Source: Marinosulfonomonas sp. (GTDB taxonomy: Bacteria > Pseudomonadota > Alphaproteobacteria > Rhodobacterales > Rhodobacteraceae). Taken from it: a stretch of 27,541 bases of DNA. The stretch covers positions 1-27,541 of the forward strand of contig JALSJL010000088.1 in the NCBI GenBank assembly GCA_026989405.1, in the 5' to 3' direction. The stretch's first letter is position 1, and the number at the start of each line of letters is the position of its first letter. The notes below the pieces were generated by a model. That model did no database searches. It saw only the letters and a program-made list of their open reading frames with translations, and was not told the DNA's origin. Positions 14,961 to 23,315 of the stretch are shown here, piece after piece. The position numbers and the translations under genes were made by a program.

Positions 14961-15223
14961 TGGCCCTGTCTTACAAATCCCGCCGCCGTTGGTCTCTGGT
15001 CATCCTGCTGATCGGACTGCCGATTTACATCGTGGTTTCGATTTCGCTGGTCAATCTGGCGGGCCGGTTTTTTGGCCGGCCGGTGTTCTTGTTGGAAATG
15101 GCGATCTACGTCATCCTCGGGATCGCCTGGATCTTGCCGTTCAAGTCAGTGTTTCTGGGCGTCGGGCAGGCGGACCCGGATGCAGGCGCGGATGAGCCGG
15201 ACAAGGAAAAAGAGGAGCCGTAG
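14960..15223 (+). CDS. DUF2842 small membrane protein
   Basis: The 87-residue protein has two TM helices (about residues 12-32 and 42-62, with the motif LLEMAIYVILGIAWILPFKSVFLGVGQ between and after) and an acidic tail. This matches DUF2842, a small alphaproteobacterial inner-membrane family of unknown function. Its ATG overlaps the purA stop (TGATG), so the two are translationally coupled. Its own stop codon lies in the loop of the following terminator. Coupling to purA is frequent in this lineage as far as I recall, but no role is known. Confidence 0.85.
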   Translation: MALSYKSRRRWSLVILLIGLPIYIVVSISLVNLAGRFFGRPVFLLEMAIYVILGIAWILPFKSVFLGVGQADPDAGADEPDKEKEEP

Positions 15224-15233
15224 CTCCTCTTTT
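15208..15233. terminator. bidirectional terminator between DUF2842 gene and the 701-residue protein gene
   Basis: AGAGGAGC (15211-15218) and GCTCCTCT (15223-15230) pair perfectly around CGTA. A-run before and T-run after extend the stem and make it work on both strands. The DUF2842 stop codon (TAG, 15221-15223) sits in the loop. It lies 32 bases beyond the end of the convergent gene. Confidence 0.85.
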
Positions 15234-15264
15234 GCTCTTCTGGTCGTGTCCCTCGGTATGTCTG

Positions 15265-17370
15265 CTATTCGCCGACGGCCAGTTGTTGTGGCTTGAAACG
15301 TGTCGATTCGGCGATCGTGAACTGGCCACGCTGGATTTTCTTGATCTTGCCGCGGCGCAGAAGCAACCCGAATGAACGCAAGATCTCTTCGCGGCTGTAT
15401 TCCTCATCGTTTTTCATCGCGGTCACGGCCTTCATGATCTGGGGGCGCGAAAAGTGATCGTGGCCCTCGACAAATGACATGTATGCGGCGGCCGCCTCAA
15501 GCAGGTCGGGCAGGTCATGGGCGCCCAGTTCCGATGCGAATTTTGCAAAGGACTCGGGTTCGACAAAGATGTTGTCATTCGGCCCGTCGCCCTGGTTTGC
15601 CTCATCCTCCGCAAGCGCGAGATTGTCGCGGCTGATCCGGCGCGGGCGCACGGCGGCACCGTCCGAAGCGGGCGGCTGGGCCGAAGCCTCTGCCTCATCG
15701 ACGCGCTGTTCGCTGACAAGAACCAGCGGTGCGACGCGGCGCTTCTTCCTGGTCGAATCCTCGGCCGGGCGCTTGGGGCGCACCACCTGGGCCAGATCCT
15801 TGCGGTACTGGTCCATTTCCTTGGCTTCATCGTCCTTGCGAATGCGCGACAACAGCTTGTCGGCGCGGGTTGCGGCAACCGCGGCCTTGAGATGGGCAAT
15901 CGCCGAACGGCGGCGCGTGCCCTCGGTTTCTTCCATTTCCGAGTTGGTCACATCCAGGATGCGCGAAACACTTTCGGCGTTTTCCTCGATGTCCTGGTTT
16001 TCCAGAAGCGCGCGGCCTTCCTTTTCGGCCCGCGTTTCGGCTTCCGCCTTGCGTTGCACAGCCTCGAGGGTTGCCATCAGTTCGGCTTCATCTTCGGGCG
16101 ACAGACCGGTGTCCGCTTCCTGTGTCGCGGTGTCATCTCCATCGGGCTGGGACAACGCTTCGGAAATGGCCGCAAGGTCCGGCTCATCCGCGTCAGAGTC
16201 GGATTGAGCCTGGTCATCCTGCTTGTATTCCTGCAGGCTGCCGCTTTCGACGGCGTTCTCGAAATCTTCGCGGCGCATCTTCACGACACGTGCGATTGCC
16301 GGCGCATCCGGGTCAGCGACATCCGCGTCAGACCAGTCATCGCCGTCTGCGTCCTGAGGCGCAGTTTCTGCCGGCGCCATGAAATCAGCGGCGCCTTGTT
16401 CGGTTTCTGCCGGGGCCGATTCCTCGGTTTCCTGTTCGGCGGGCTGATCCTGGGCTTCGGACAGGTCCGGCCCGTCCTGATACGCGGACATGTCGTCCCT
16501 TGTGGCGGTTTCGCCGAATTCGGGCTGCTCTTCGGGGGCTTGATTTTCGGGCTGCGGCTCTTCGGCTGTTTCCAGCGCGGGGCCCTCATCATCCATGTGG
16601 GCGGGTGCTTGTGAAACTTCGGCCTCACCCTGTTCCTGCGGGCCGGTGTCGACCGGCTCATCCAGGGTTTCCGTCAGGTGAGCCTCGGAACCGTCCTCGT
16701 CGCTGGCCGTTTCGGAAATATCGTCGAACACCGTGGAAATCGGCGCTGTGGTGAAGGCTTGGTCTGCATATTCATCTTCGACATAGTCGTCGGGCTGATC
16801 GGCCGGGGCACTGGCATCGGCGGTCGCTGCGCGAATACGGGCGAGCTTTTCGGCGACGCTCTCGGCGGAGTCTGCCGAAATGGTCTCGGCTTCGGTGTAT
16901 TCGGGCTCGGCATACTCCGGCTCGGCGGGTGCGGGCTCTGCGGCCTGTGCAGGCTCCGAAACATCGGCGCGATCGGTGGCAGGCCGAGCGGCTTCACTTG
17001 CCGGCGCGGCGGGTGCCGATGAGGCTGCGATTGCGGCGGCGGCCTTGGCCGGGGCTTCATTGACCCGCGAGGTCGGTTTTTGTTGTTCGGGCCGGGTGTC
17101 CTGCGGCTGGTCTGCGTCAAGTTGACGAAGGACGACGCTGTTGTCGCCAACCCTGGCCTCGACGCGCTGCTGGACCTCGCGTTCGGCAATACGGTGCAGC
17201 ATCTCGGCGTCCGGCGTTGGCGGTTCGGCGCCGAAGTAGCGATCTTCTGCGGCGAGATCGCGAAAATACTCGGCAATACTGCGCATCGTGGAGAACGGGT
17301 CGTCAAACCCTTCCAGCGTGCAGGAGAACGTGCCGTATGAAACGGTCAGAATTTTACTCGGCCCCATCAT
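15265..17370 (-). CDS. large acidic protein with conserved ends, Rhodobacterales-type, function unknown
   Basis: This 701-residue protein has three parts. Residues 1 to about 75 (KILTVSYGTFSCTLEGFDDP, then IAEYFRDLAAEDRYFGAEPP) look folded and well conserved in my memory of this lineage. About 80-480 is strongly acidic, rich in Ala/Glu/Pro/Asp and probably disordered (repeats like PEYAEPEYTEAE). A charged helical stretch with basic clusters (KRPAEDSTRKKRRVAP) follows. The last roughly 95 residues (FAKFASELGAHDLPDLLEAA through FGLLLRRGKIKKIQRGQFT) resemble a small helical, winged-helix-like module. I see no signal peptide or TM. Database entries of this type are, I recall, sometimes labelled chemotaxis or lipoprotein without clear reason. 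The opposite strand also has a long open frame, which is a composition effect. Confidence 0.85.
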   Translation of the reverse strand: MMGPSKILTVSYGTFSCTLEGFDDPFSTMRSIAEYFRDLAAEDRYFGAEPPTPDAEMLHRIAEREVQQRVEARVGDNSVVLRQLDADQPQDTRPEQQKPTSRVNEAPAKAAAAIAASSAPAAPASEAARPATDRADVSEPAQAAEPAPAEPEYAEPEYTEAETISADSAESVAEKLARIRAATADASAPADQPDDYVEDEYADQAFTTAPISTVFDDISETASDEDGSEAHLTETLDEPVDTGPQEQGEAEVSQAPAHMDDEGPALETAEEPQPENQAPEEQPEFGETATRDDMSAYQDGPDLSEAQDQPAEQETEESAPAETEQGAADFMAPAETAPQDADGDDWSDADVADPDAPAIARVVKMRREDFENAVESGSLQEYKQDDQAQSDSDADEPDLAAISEALSQPDGDDTATQEADTGLSPEDEAELMATLEAVQRKAEAETRAEKEGRALLENQDIEENAESVSRILDVTNSEMEETEGTRRRSAIAHLKAAVAATRADKLLSRIRKDDEAKEMDQYRKDLAQVVRPKRPAEDSTRKKRRVAPLVLVSEQRVDEAEASAQPPASDGAAVRPRRISRDNLALAEDEANQGDGPNDNIFVEPESFAKFASELGAHDLPDLLEAAAAYMSFVEGHDHFSRPQIMKAVTAMKNDEEYSREEILRSFGLLLRRGKIKKIQRGQFTIAESTRFKPQQLAVGE

Positions 17371-17511
17371 TTTTCTTTCGCTTTCTCCCCCGATCCAGCA
17401 AGGACTTGTTTACCATCCAATGGTTCGCAAATAGGAACGAACCTGGGAAAAGCCCGTGGTAATATTGGGGTCAGATTGTGGAATGTTTCCAATCCGGTTG
17501 GGAATTGTGGC

Positions 17512-18189
17512 ATGGTTAATATCATTGTTCAGACACTTGACTGCGTAACCCTTGTTGGTGCGGGCCCTGTGTTGCAGGACCAGATTGACGAGGCGACGCG
17601 TCTGGCGCCATACCTTGTCGCCGCAGATGGTGGGGCGGAAATGTTGCTAAAGTATGGCAAGACCCCCAAAAAAGTCATCGGCGATTTTGATTCAATAGAT
17701 AAGGGAATTTTGCAGAAAATTCCAGTTGGTGACCGGCATCATGTCGCCGAGCAGGATTCGACGGATTTTGAAAAATGCCTTGCGCGCATCCGGGCACCGC
17801 TTGTTCTGGGCGTCGGTTTTCTTGGCGCCCGGCTGGATCACCAGCTTGCTGCAATGAATGCACTGGTGCGCAACCCGGCCGGGCCGTGTGTTCTGATCGG
17901 TGAGGATGACATCCTGTTTCATGTGCCTGGCGACATTGCACTGGCGCTTGAACCGGGCAGCCGATTGTCCCTGTTTCCGCTGGGTCCGACGGGTGGCAGG
18001 TCAAGGGGGCTTGCGTGGCCGATCGACGGGCTGGAGCTTTCCCCGGTCGGGCAGATCGGAACGTCAAACCGTGTCCTGGAGGGTGATGTGAGGTTGTCTT
18101 TCGACCGGCCGGGCATGCTGGTCATTGTGCCGCGGGTGGCGCTTGGTGCGGTGGTGCGGTCTCTGGCCCCGGGTGCGCACGCCAGGTGA
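17512..18189 (+). CDS. thiamine pyrophosphokinase (thiamine diphosphokinase)
   Basis: The 225-residue protein carries the kinase signatures: LVAADGGAEMLL, the metal-binding GDFDSI, QDSTDFEKCL and LGARLDHQLAAMNAL, then a C-terminal beta domain (LSLFPLGPTGGRSRGLAWPI). It transfers pyrophosphate from ATP to thiamine to make the cofactor ThDP. ATG 17512 is preferred; an in-frame TTG at 17476 would add 12 residues that do not look conserved. It is divergent from the 701-residue gene with a 141-base shared upstream region and convergent with sdaA. I saw no THI-box-like element upstream. The assignment is firm at family level. Confidence 0.92.
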   Translation: MVNIIVQTLDCVTLVGAGPVLQDQIDEATRLAPYLVAADGGAEMLLKYGKTPKKVIGDFDSIDKGILQKIPVGDRHHVAEQDSTDFEKCLARIRAPLVLGVGFLGARLDHQLAAMNALVRNPAGPCVLIGEDDILFHVPGDIALALEPGSRLSLFPLGPTGGRSRGLAWPIDGLELSPVGQIGTSNRVLEGDVRLSFDRPGMLVIVPRVALGAVVRSLAPGAHAR

Positions 18190-18327
18190 CATGCAGCCCG
18201 GCGACCACGGTGGTCGGAATGCCAAATGGCGCCACCCTGCCGGGCGGGTTGTGACAGATCAGCCAGCCGATCAGGGTGGCGAAGGGAATTGCAAGCGATT
18301 GCGTTGGCGCGAGCGTGGCGCATGTTT

Positions 18328-18357
18328 CTGTCCCGGCCCCGGACAGGGCCGGGACAG
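18328..18357. terminator. 12-bp perfect hairpin between convergent thiamine kinase and sdaA genes
   Basis: CTGTCCCGGCCC and GGGCCGGGACAG pair without mismatch around a 6-base loop (CGGACA). It lacks an adjacent T-run, but abuts the 20-base repeat that follows. It could stop or stabilise transcripts from either side. Confidence 0.5.
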
Positions 18358-18377
18358 GCCTCCGGCGGGGATATTTG
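18358..18377 (+). repeat. 20-base intergenic repeat, copy 2
   Basis: This is identical over 20 bases to 3801-3820 and again followed by an A-rich tail (GAGAAAGAAA). It is directly joined to a perfect 12-bp hairpin and lies 16 bases beyond the 3' end of sdaA on the other strand. Confidence 0.75.
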
Positions 18378-18393
18378 ACCGAGAAAGAAACGC

Positions 18394-19767
18394 TCAGCAG
18401 TTGGGCACGTTGACCGCCAGTCCGCCAAGCGAGGTTTCCTTGTAATGCGTGTTCATGTCCCGCCCGGTCTGGCGCATGGTTTCTATCGCGGCATCAAGCG
18501 GAACCAGGTGCTGGCCGTCACCGCGCATGGCCAGCGACGCGGCCGATACCGCTTTGATCGCGCCAAGGGCGTTGCGCTCGATGCAGGGCACCTGGACAAG
18601 CCCCTTTATCGGGTCGCAGGTCATTCCCAGGTGGTGTTCGAGCGCGATTTCCGCGGCGTTTTCGACCTGTTCGGGTGATCCGCCCAAGACCGCAGCAAGC
18701 CCGGCCGCCGCCATCGCCGAGGCCGAGCCGACTTCGGCCTGGCAGCCGCATTCGGCGCCGGAGATCGAAGCATTGTGCTTGATCAGGCCGCCGATTGCCG
18801 CAGCCGTGAGTAGGAATTCACCCACCCTGGATTTGCCCGCGCCCGGCGCATGGTCGAGCCAATAGCGGATCGTGGCCGGAATCACGCCCGCCGCGCCATT
18901 TGTGGGCGCCGTGACGACCCGGCCGCCGGCGGCGTTTTCTTCGTTCACCGCCATGGCGTAGACGCCGATCCAGTCGTTGATTGTGTGCGGGGCATTCAGG
19001 TTCATGCCGCGTTCGGCCAGCAGGGCCTGATGAATGGCTTTGGCCCTGCGGCGCACGCCCAGGCCGCCGGGCAGCGTGCCCTCGCTGTCCAGGCCGGTTG
19101 CGATACAGGTATCCATGACATCCCAGATATGGGTCAGGCCCCGATCAAGGTCTGTGGGCTTCATTCTTGTCAGTTCGTTCGCGCGTTTGAGCCCGGCTAT
19201 GGATGTGCCCTCACGGGCGCACATGTCCAGCATTTCGCGGGCCGAATGAAATGGGAATGGGACCGGCGCACCCTGGTTCTTGTCAAGCCCTGCGGCAAGC
19301 TCGGCCTCGGTCAAGACAAAGCCGCCGCCGATCGAGAAATAGGTTTCCTGGAGGATCACGTCGCCCTGGGCGTCTGTCGCCATCAGGATCATGCCATTGG
19401 CATGACCCGAAAGGGCTTGTGTGTAGTCGAACCGGATGTCGTGCGACGGGTCCAGCACCAGTTTGCCCAGGCCGTCGGGGTGGACGCGGCAGGTTTCGGC
19501 GATCTCGGCCATGGCGCGGTCGGCTTCGGCGCGAACATAGGTTTCCGGGACAAAGCCCGCGAGGCCAAGAATTGTCGCGCGGTCCGTCGCATGGCCGACC
19601 CCGGTAAACGCCAGCGATCCATGCAAAGAGGCGCGCAGCCCGTGGGCCGAAAATGGTGAGGCGCGAAGCCGGTCGAGAAAGCGCGCGGCGGCCACCATCG
19701 GCCCCATGGTGTGTGAAGACGACGGGCCTATGCCTACCTTGAACATGTCAAAAACGGAAAGAAACAA
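18394..19767 (-). CDS. sdaA: L-serine ammonia-lyase (L-serine dehydratase)
   Basis: The 457-residue enzyme deaminates L-serine to pyruvate with a [4Fe-4S] cluster. The N-terminal domain starts SVFDMFKVGIGPSSSHTMGP. The catalytic domain has APTNGAAGVIPA, the Cys-rich SGAECGCQAEVGSASAMAAAG, LGMTCDPIKGLVQVPCIERN, and Cys near the end (NVPNC), as expected for cluster binding. This is the single-chain type. The start is a TTG at 19767. A perfect AGGAGG stands 6 bases before it, and the resulting MFLSVFDMFKVG matches the family start, whereas a longer ATG frame (to 19854) adds unlike sequence. It is divergent from rpiA and convergent with the thiamine kinase gene. Confidence 0.95.
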   Translation of the reverse strand: MFLSVFDMFKVGIGPSSSHTMGPMVAAARFLDRLRASPFSAHGLRASLHGSLAFTGVGHATDRATILGLAGFVPETYVRAEADRAMAEIAETCRVHPDGLGKLVLDPSHDIRFDYTQALSGHANGMILMATDAQGDVILQETYFSIGGGFVLTEAELAAGLDKNQGAPVPFPFHSAREMLDMCAREGTSIAGLKRANELTRMKPTDLDRGLTHIWDVMDTCIATGLDSEGTLPGGLGVRRRAKAIHQALLAERGMNLNAPHTINDWIGVYAMAVNEENAAGGRVVTAPTNGAAGVIPATIRYWLDHAPGAGKSRVGEFLLTAAAIGGLIKHNASISGAECGCQAEVGSASAMAAAGLAAVLGGSPEQVENAAEIALEHHLGMTCDPIKGLVQVPCIERNALGAIKAVSAASLAMRGDGQHLVPLDAAIETMRQTGRDMNTHYKETSLGGLAVNVPNC

Positions 19768-19883
19768 TTCGGGCCTCCTGTTGTGGGCGCACAAGTGCAT
19801 GCAAATTGCCTTGCCGCAATGCCTTTTGCGACGAATGGCCCCCCGTTTGCGCAACTCGCGGCGTCGAATTGGTCAATTCCCTC

Positions 19884-19912
19884 TCGCACCGGGGCCGCAA
19901 CTTACATATAAC
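19884..19912 (+). promoter_or_regulatory. candidate rpiA promoter
   Basis: TCGCAC and TATAAC (five of six -10 bases) are separated by 17 bases, 27 bases before the rpiA ATG. A small hairpin CCTCGG-CAAA-CCGAGG (19912-19927) overlaps the -10 end and covers the start of the leader. Confidence 0.4.
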
Positions 19913-19938
19913 CTCGGCAAACCGAGGAAGAGGTGCCC

Positions 19939-20733
19939 ATGCCAGAGAATCTGTCCCCCGTCGAGCTCGCCAAATATGTGGCTGCTGAACGTGCATCCCG
20001 CATGGTTGAGGATGGCATGAAGGTCGGGCTTGGGACCGGGTCGACCGCCGCCTGGCTGGTAAAATGCCTGGGCGAACGGGTTCGCCGGGAAAATCTGCGT
20101 TTCACCAGCGTGCCCACATCGACCCGGACTGCCAATCTGGCGCGTGAAGCGGGCATCAGGGTGGTTACTCTGGAAGAGGCGCGCTGGCTTGATCTGACAA
20201 TTGACGGGGCGGATGAGTTCGACCCGGATTTCACGCTGATCAAGGGCGGCGGCGGCGCGCATCTGCAGGAAAAGATCGTGGCCACGGCAAGCGACCGGAT
20301 GGTCGTGATCACGGATGCGTCCAAGCGGGTTGAGCGGTTGGGCGCATTCCCTTTGCCGCTTGAAGTGATCACCTTTGGCTGGCAGGTCACGAAAGTTCTT
20401 GTCGAAGAATTGCTGTCGGGTTTGGGCTATCGCGATGCAAGCGTCACGATGCGGATGAATGCCGATGCGGCGTTTGTCACGGATGAGGGCAACAGAATTC
20501 TTGATCTGCATCTGGGCGAAATTCACCGGCCGCGGGAGCTGTCGATGGTCCTGAACCAGATCCCCGGCGTGGTCGAGAATGGCCTGTTCATCGACATATG
20601 CGACACGGTGGTCGTCGGGCATCAGGATGGGTCAGTCCTGGTTGAAGATGCGGTTGCGCCGGCGGCCCGCGGTGAAGAACCCGCGCAGGACACCGATGAT
20701 TCGGATAACATTTTCCGCGACACATCGCTTTGA
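19939..20733 (+). CDS. rpiA: ribose-5-phosphate isomerase A
   Basis: The 264-residue enzyme interconverts ribose-5-phosphate and ribulose-5-phosphate in the pentose phosphate pathway. Motifs in order are GLGTGSTAAWLV (phosphate site), SVPTSTRTANLA, DGADEFDPDF and KGGGGAHLQEKIVA (active site), and a late MRMNADAAFVTDEGN segment. ATG 19939 is preceded by GAGGAAGAGG; an in-frame GTG at 19933 falls inside that site and is unlikely. The C-terminal tail (about residues 232-264) is acidic and longer than in E. coli. gor follows after 27 bases on the same strand, so the two are probably co-transcribed. Confidence 0.96.
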   Translation: MPENLSPVELAKYVAAERASRMVEDGMKVGLGTGSTAAWLVKCLGERVRRENLRFTSVPTSTRTANLAREAGIRVVTLEEARWLDLTIDGADEFDPDFTLIKGGGGAHLQEKIVATASDRMVVITDASKRVERLGAFPLPLEVITFGWQVTKVLVEELLSGLGYRDASVTMRMNADAAFVTDEGNRILDLHLGEIHRPRELSMVLNQIPGVVENGLFIDICDTVVVGHQDGSVLVEDAVAPAARGEEPAQDTDDSDNIFRDTSL

Positions 20734-20760
20734 CGGGCGACGAAGGAAGAAAGGGCGTTC

Positions 20761-22116
20761 ATGGCCTTTGACTATGATCTTTTCGTGATCGGCGGCGGTT
20801 CCGGCGGGGTCCGGGCCGGACGCGTCGCAGCCGAACTTGGCGTGCGCGTGGCGGTTGCCGAAGAATACCGCATGGGCGGAACCTGCGTCATTCGGGGGTG
20901 TGTGCCCAAGAAACTGATGGTGTTTGCATCCGGCTATGCGACGGCTGCGAAAGACGCGCGGGACTATGGCTGGGATGTGCGTCTCGGCGAATTCGACTGG
21001 CCGAAGTTTCGCGCCATGCTGCATGCGGAACTGGATCGGCTTGAAGGGATTTATCGCACCAACCTTGCAAAGGCAGGGGCCGAAATTTTCGACCAGCGTG
21101 CCAGGATTTGCGGCCCGAACTCGGTCGAGCTTGCAGATGGGCGATCCTTTAGCGCCAGATACATTCTGGTGGCCACGGGCGGCGCACCCTATGTGCCCGA
21201 GTTTCCGGGCCACGAATTGGCCTGGACATCAAATGATGTGTTCCTGATGGACACTCTGCCAGAGCGGGTTCTGATTGTTGGCGGCGGCTATATTGCTTGT
21301 GAATTTGCATGTATTTTCAATGGCCTCGGGGCTGAGACCTCGCAATATTACCGGGGCGCGCAGGTGCTGCGTGGCTTTGATGACGAGGCGCGGGGCCATG
21401 TGGCCGAGCTTATCCGCGGGCAGGGTATCGACCTGCATGTGGGCACCGATGTCGAGCGGATGGAACAGCGCGAAGCGGGCATCTGGGTCAAGGCCACCGA
21501 CGGGCGTGAGGGCGTATTCGATGCGGTCGTCTATGCGACCGGCAGAAAGCCCAACACAACGGGTCTCGGGCTTGAAGAGGCCGGGGTGACCCTGGGCCGT
21601 TGGGGGCAGATCGAAGTCGACGAATTTTCGCAGACCTCTGCGCCGTCGATTTACGCGGTCGGCGATGTGACAGACCGGATCAATCTGACGCCCGTGGCCA
21701 TCCGTGAGGGCGCCGCATTTGTCGAAACGGTGTTCAATGACAACCCGACAAGACCCGATCATGAACTGGTCGCCTCGGCCGTGTTCACCCAGCCGGAATA
21801 CGCTTCGATCGGCCTGACGGAAGAGCAGGCGCGTGATGAACGCCCGGTGGAAATCTATTCGGCTGCGTTCCGTCCGATGCAGAATTCTTTCATCGGGAAA
21901 CCGGAAAGGGTGCTGTTCAAATTGATCGTCTGCACCAATTCTCGGAAAATACTTGGCTGCCATATCATTTCGCCCGGGGCGGCGGAAATGATCCAGATGG
22001 TGGCCGTTGCAATCAAGATGGGTGCGACAAAAGAAGACTTTGACCGCACCGTTGCAGTTCATCCGACAATGGCGGAAGAAATCGTGCTAATGAAAACGCC
22101 AGTGCGCACGGCTTGA
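20761..22116 (+). CDS. gor: glutathione-disulfide reductase
   Basis: The 451-residue FAD/NADPH flavoenzyme reduces GSSG. FAD binding is at GGGSGGVRAGR. The redox pair Cys42/Cys47 lies in GGTCVIRGCVPKKL. The NADPH fold has GGGYIACEFA, followed by the YYRG...VLRGFD segment with the Arg residues typical of NADPH use. A second FAD site is YAVGDVTDRINLTPVA. The catalytic C-terminal HPTMAEE contains His434. The RGCVPKK context and the GFD loop favour glutathione over dihydrolipoamide or mycothiol substrates. AAGGAAGAAAGG stands before the ATG. It follows rpiA closely and precedes hflK, and may share the rpiA transcript. Confidence 0.95.
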   Translation: MAFDYDLFVIGGGSGGVRAGRVAAELGVRVAVAEEYRMGGTCVIRGCVPKKLMVFASGYATAAKDARDYGWDVRLGEFDWPKFRAMLHAELDRLEGIYRTNLAKAGAEIFDQRARICGPNSVELADGRSFSARYILVATGGAPYVPEFPGHELAWTSNDVFLMDTLPERVLIVGGGYIACEFACIFNGLGAETSQYYRGAQVLRGFDDEARGHVAELIRGQGIDLHVGTDVERMEQREAGIWVKATDGREGVFDAVVYATGRKPNTTGLGLEEAGVTLGRWGQIEVDEFSQTSAPSIYAVGDVTDRINLTPVAIREGAAFVETVFNDNPTRPDHELVASAVFTQPEYASIGLTEEQARDERPVEIYSAAFRPMQNSFIGKPERVLFKLIVCTNSRKILGCHIISPGAAEMIQMVAVAIKMGATKEDFDRTVAVHPTMAEEIVLMKTPVRTA

Positions 22117-22177
22117 ATTTGCGGTGCGAACACACAGTTAACAAATGATGCTATGACAGCGAAAGGATCGAGCCAAG

Positions 22178-23314
22178 ATGGCCAGTGACAACGGTGGCCC
22201 CTGGGGCGGGGGTGGAAAAAACGGTGGCAGCGGCGGCGATGACCGCGATCGCGACCGGGGCGGTCAACGCCCGAATGAGCCGCAAATTCCGGATATCGAC
22301 AAGATTGTGCGCAAGGGCCAGGAGCAGTTGCGCGTTCTGATGGGCGGCGGTGGCGGCTCGGGGTCGGGCGGCGAAGGCGGGCCGAAGTTTGGTCGTGGAA
22401 CCATCGGGCTGGGGCTTCTGGCCATTTTGGCGCTGTGGCTTTTTGCGTCCTTTTACCGGGTCGACACGTCGGAACAGTCGATTGAACTGTTGTTCGGAAA
22501 ATACCATGACACCGGAACGGAAGGCCTGAACTTCGCCCCTTGGCCGGTCGTGACCAAGGAAATTCTTCCGGTCACGGTGGAAAACAAGGAAGACATTGGC
22601 GTCGGGCGCGGCAACAGCGTTGATCAGGGGCTGATGCTGACCGGCGATGAGAACATCGTCGACATTGATTTTCAGGTGGTCTGGAACATTTCCGACCCGA
22701 AGAAATTCCTGTTCAACCTGGCCGAACCCCGCGAAACGATCCGAGCGGTATCGGAATCGGCGATGCGAGAGATCATCGCACGTTCAAAGCTGGCCCCGAT
22801 CCTGAACCGGGATCGTGGCGTTATCGCGCAAGAAGTCCAGGAGCTGATCCAACGCATTCTCGACAGCTACGACAGTGGCGTGAACATCGTTCGGATCAAC
22901 TTTGACAAGGCCGACCCGCCGAGCGATGTGATCGATGCCTTCCGCCAGGTTCAGGCCGCCGAACAAACGCGCGACACGCTGGAAAAGCGCGCGGATGCCT
23001 ATGCAAACCAGGTGGTTGCCGAAGCCCGAGGCAAGTCGGCGCAACTGGTCGAACAGGCCGAAGGTTACCGCGCGCAGGTCGTGAACCAGGCCGAGGGTGA
23101 GGCCGCGCGGTTCAACTCGATCTACGAGGAATACGCCAAGGCCCCGGAAGTGACTCGCAAGCGTCTGTATCTGGAAACCATCGAGCGTGTCCTTGGCGGG
23201 GTCGACAAGGTCATCATCGACCAGAATGCCCAGGGCGGACAGGGGGTGGTTCCCTATCTTCCGCTGAACGAACTGAATCGCAAACCGGCAAGCACCGAAG
23301 GGCAGGGGAACTGA
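22178..23314 (+). CDS. hflK: FtsH-modulating SPFH protein HflK
   Basis: The 378-residue protein has the HflK plan. A Gly-rich, charged cytoplasmic N-terminus (GGPWGGGGKNGG) is followed by a single TM helix near residues 72-92 (TIGLGLLAILALWLFASFY). The SPFH/band-7 domain (DTSEQSIELLFGKY through ILNRDRGVIAQEVQELIQ) faces the periplasm, and a long helical Ala/Glu-rich stretch follows (about 250-330). With HflC it forms the membrane cage around the FtsH protease. hflC starts one base after its stop, so translation is coupled. AAAGGA is well placed before the ATG. Confidence 0.95.
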   Translation: MASDNGGPWGGGGKNGGSGGDDRDRDRGGQRPNEPQIPDIDKIVRKGQEQLRVLMGGGGGSGSGGEGGPKFGRGTIGLGLLAILALWLFASFYRVDTSEQSIELLFGKYHDTGTEGLNFAPWPVVTKEILPVTVENKEDIGVGRGNSVDQGLMLTGDENIVDIDFQVVWNISDPKKFLFNLAEPRETIRAVSESAMREIIARSKLAPILNRDRGVIAQEVQELIQRILDSYDSGVNIVRINFDKADPPSDVIDAFRQVQAAEQTRDTLEKRADAYANQVVAEARGKSAQLVEQAEGYRAQVVNQAEGEAARFNSIYEEYAKAPEVTRKRLYLETIERVLGGVDKVIIDQNAQGGQGVVPYLPLNELNRKPASTEGQGN

Positions 23315-23315
23315 C

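Noticed and set aside
15479..16614. Long plus-strand open frames opposite the 701-residue protein
   Set aside because: They mirror the Glu/Ala/Asp codon bias of the minus-strand gene, show no domain, and have no ribosome site.
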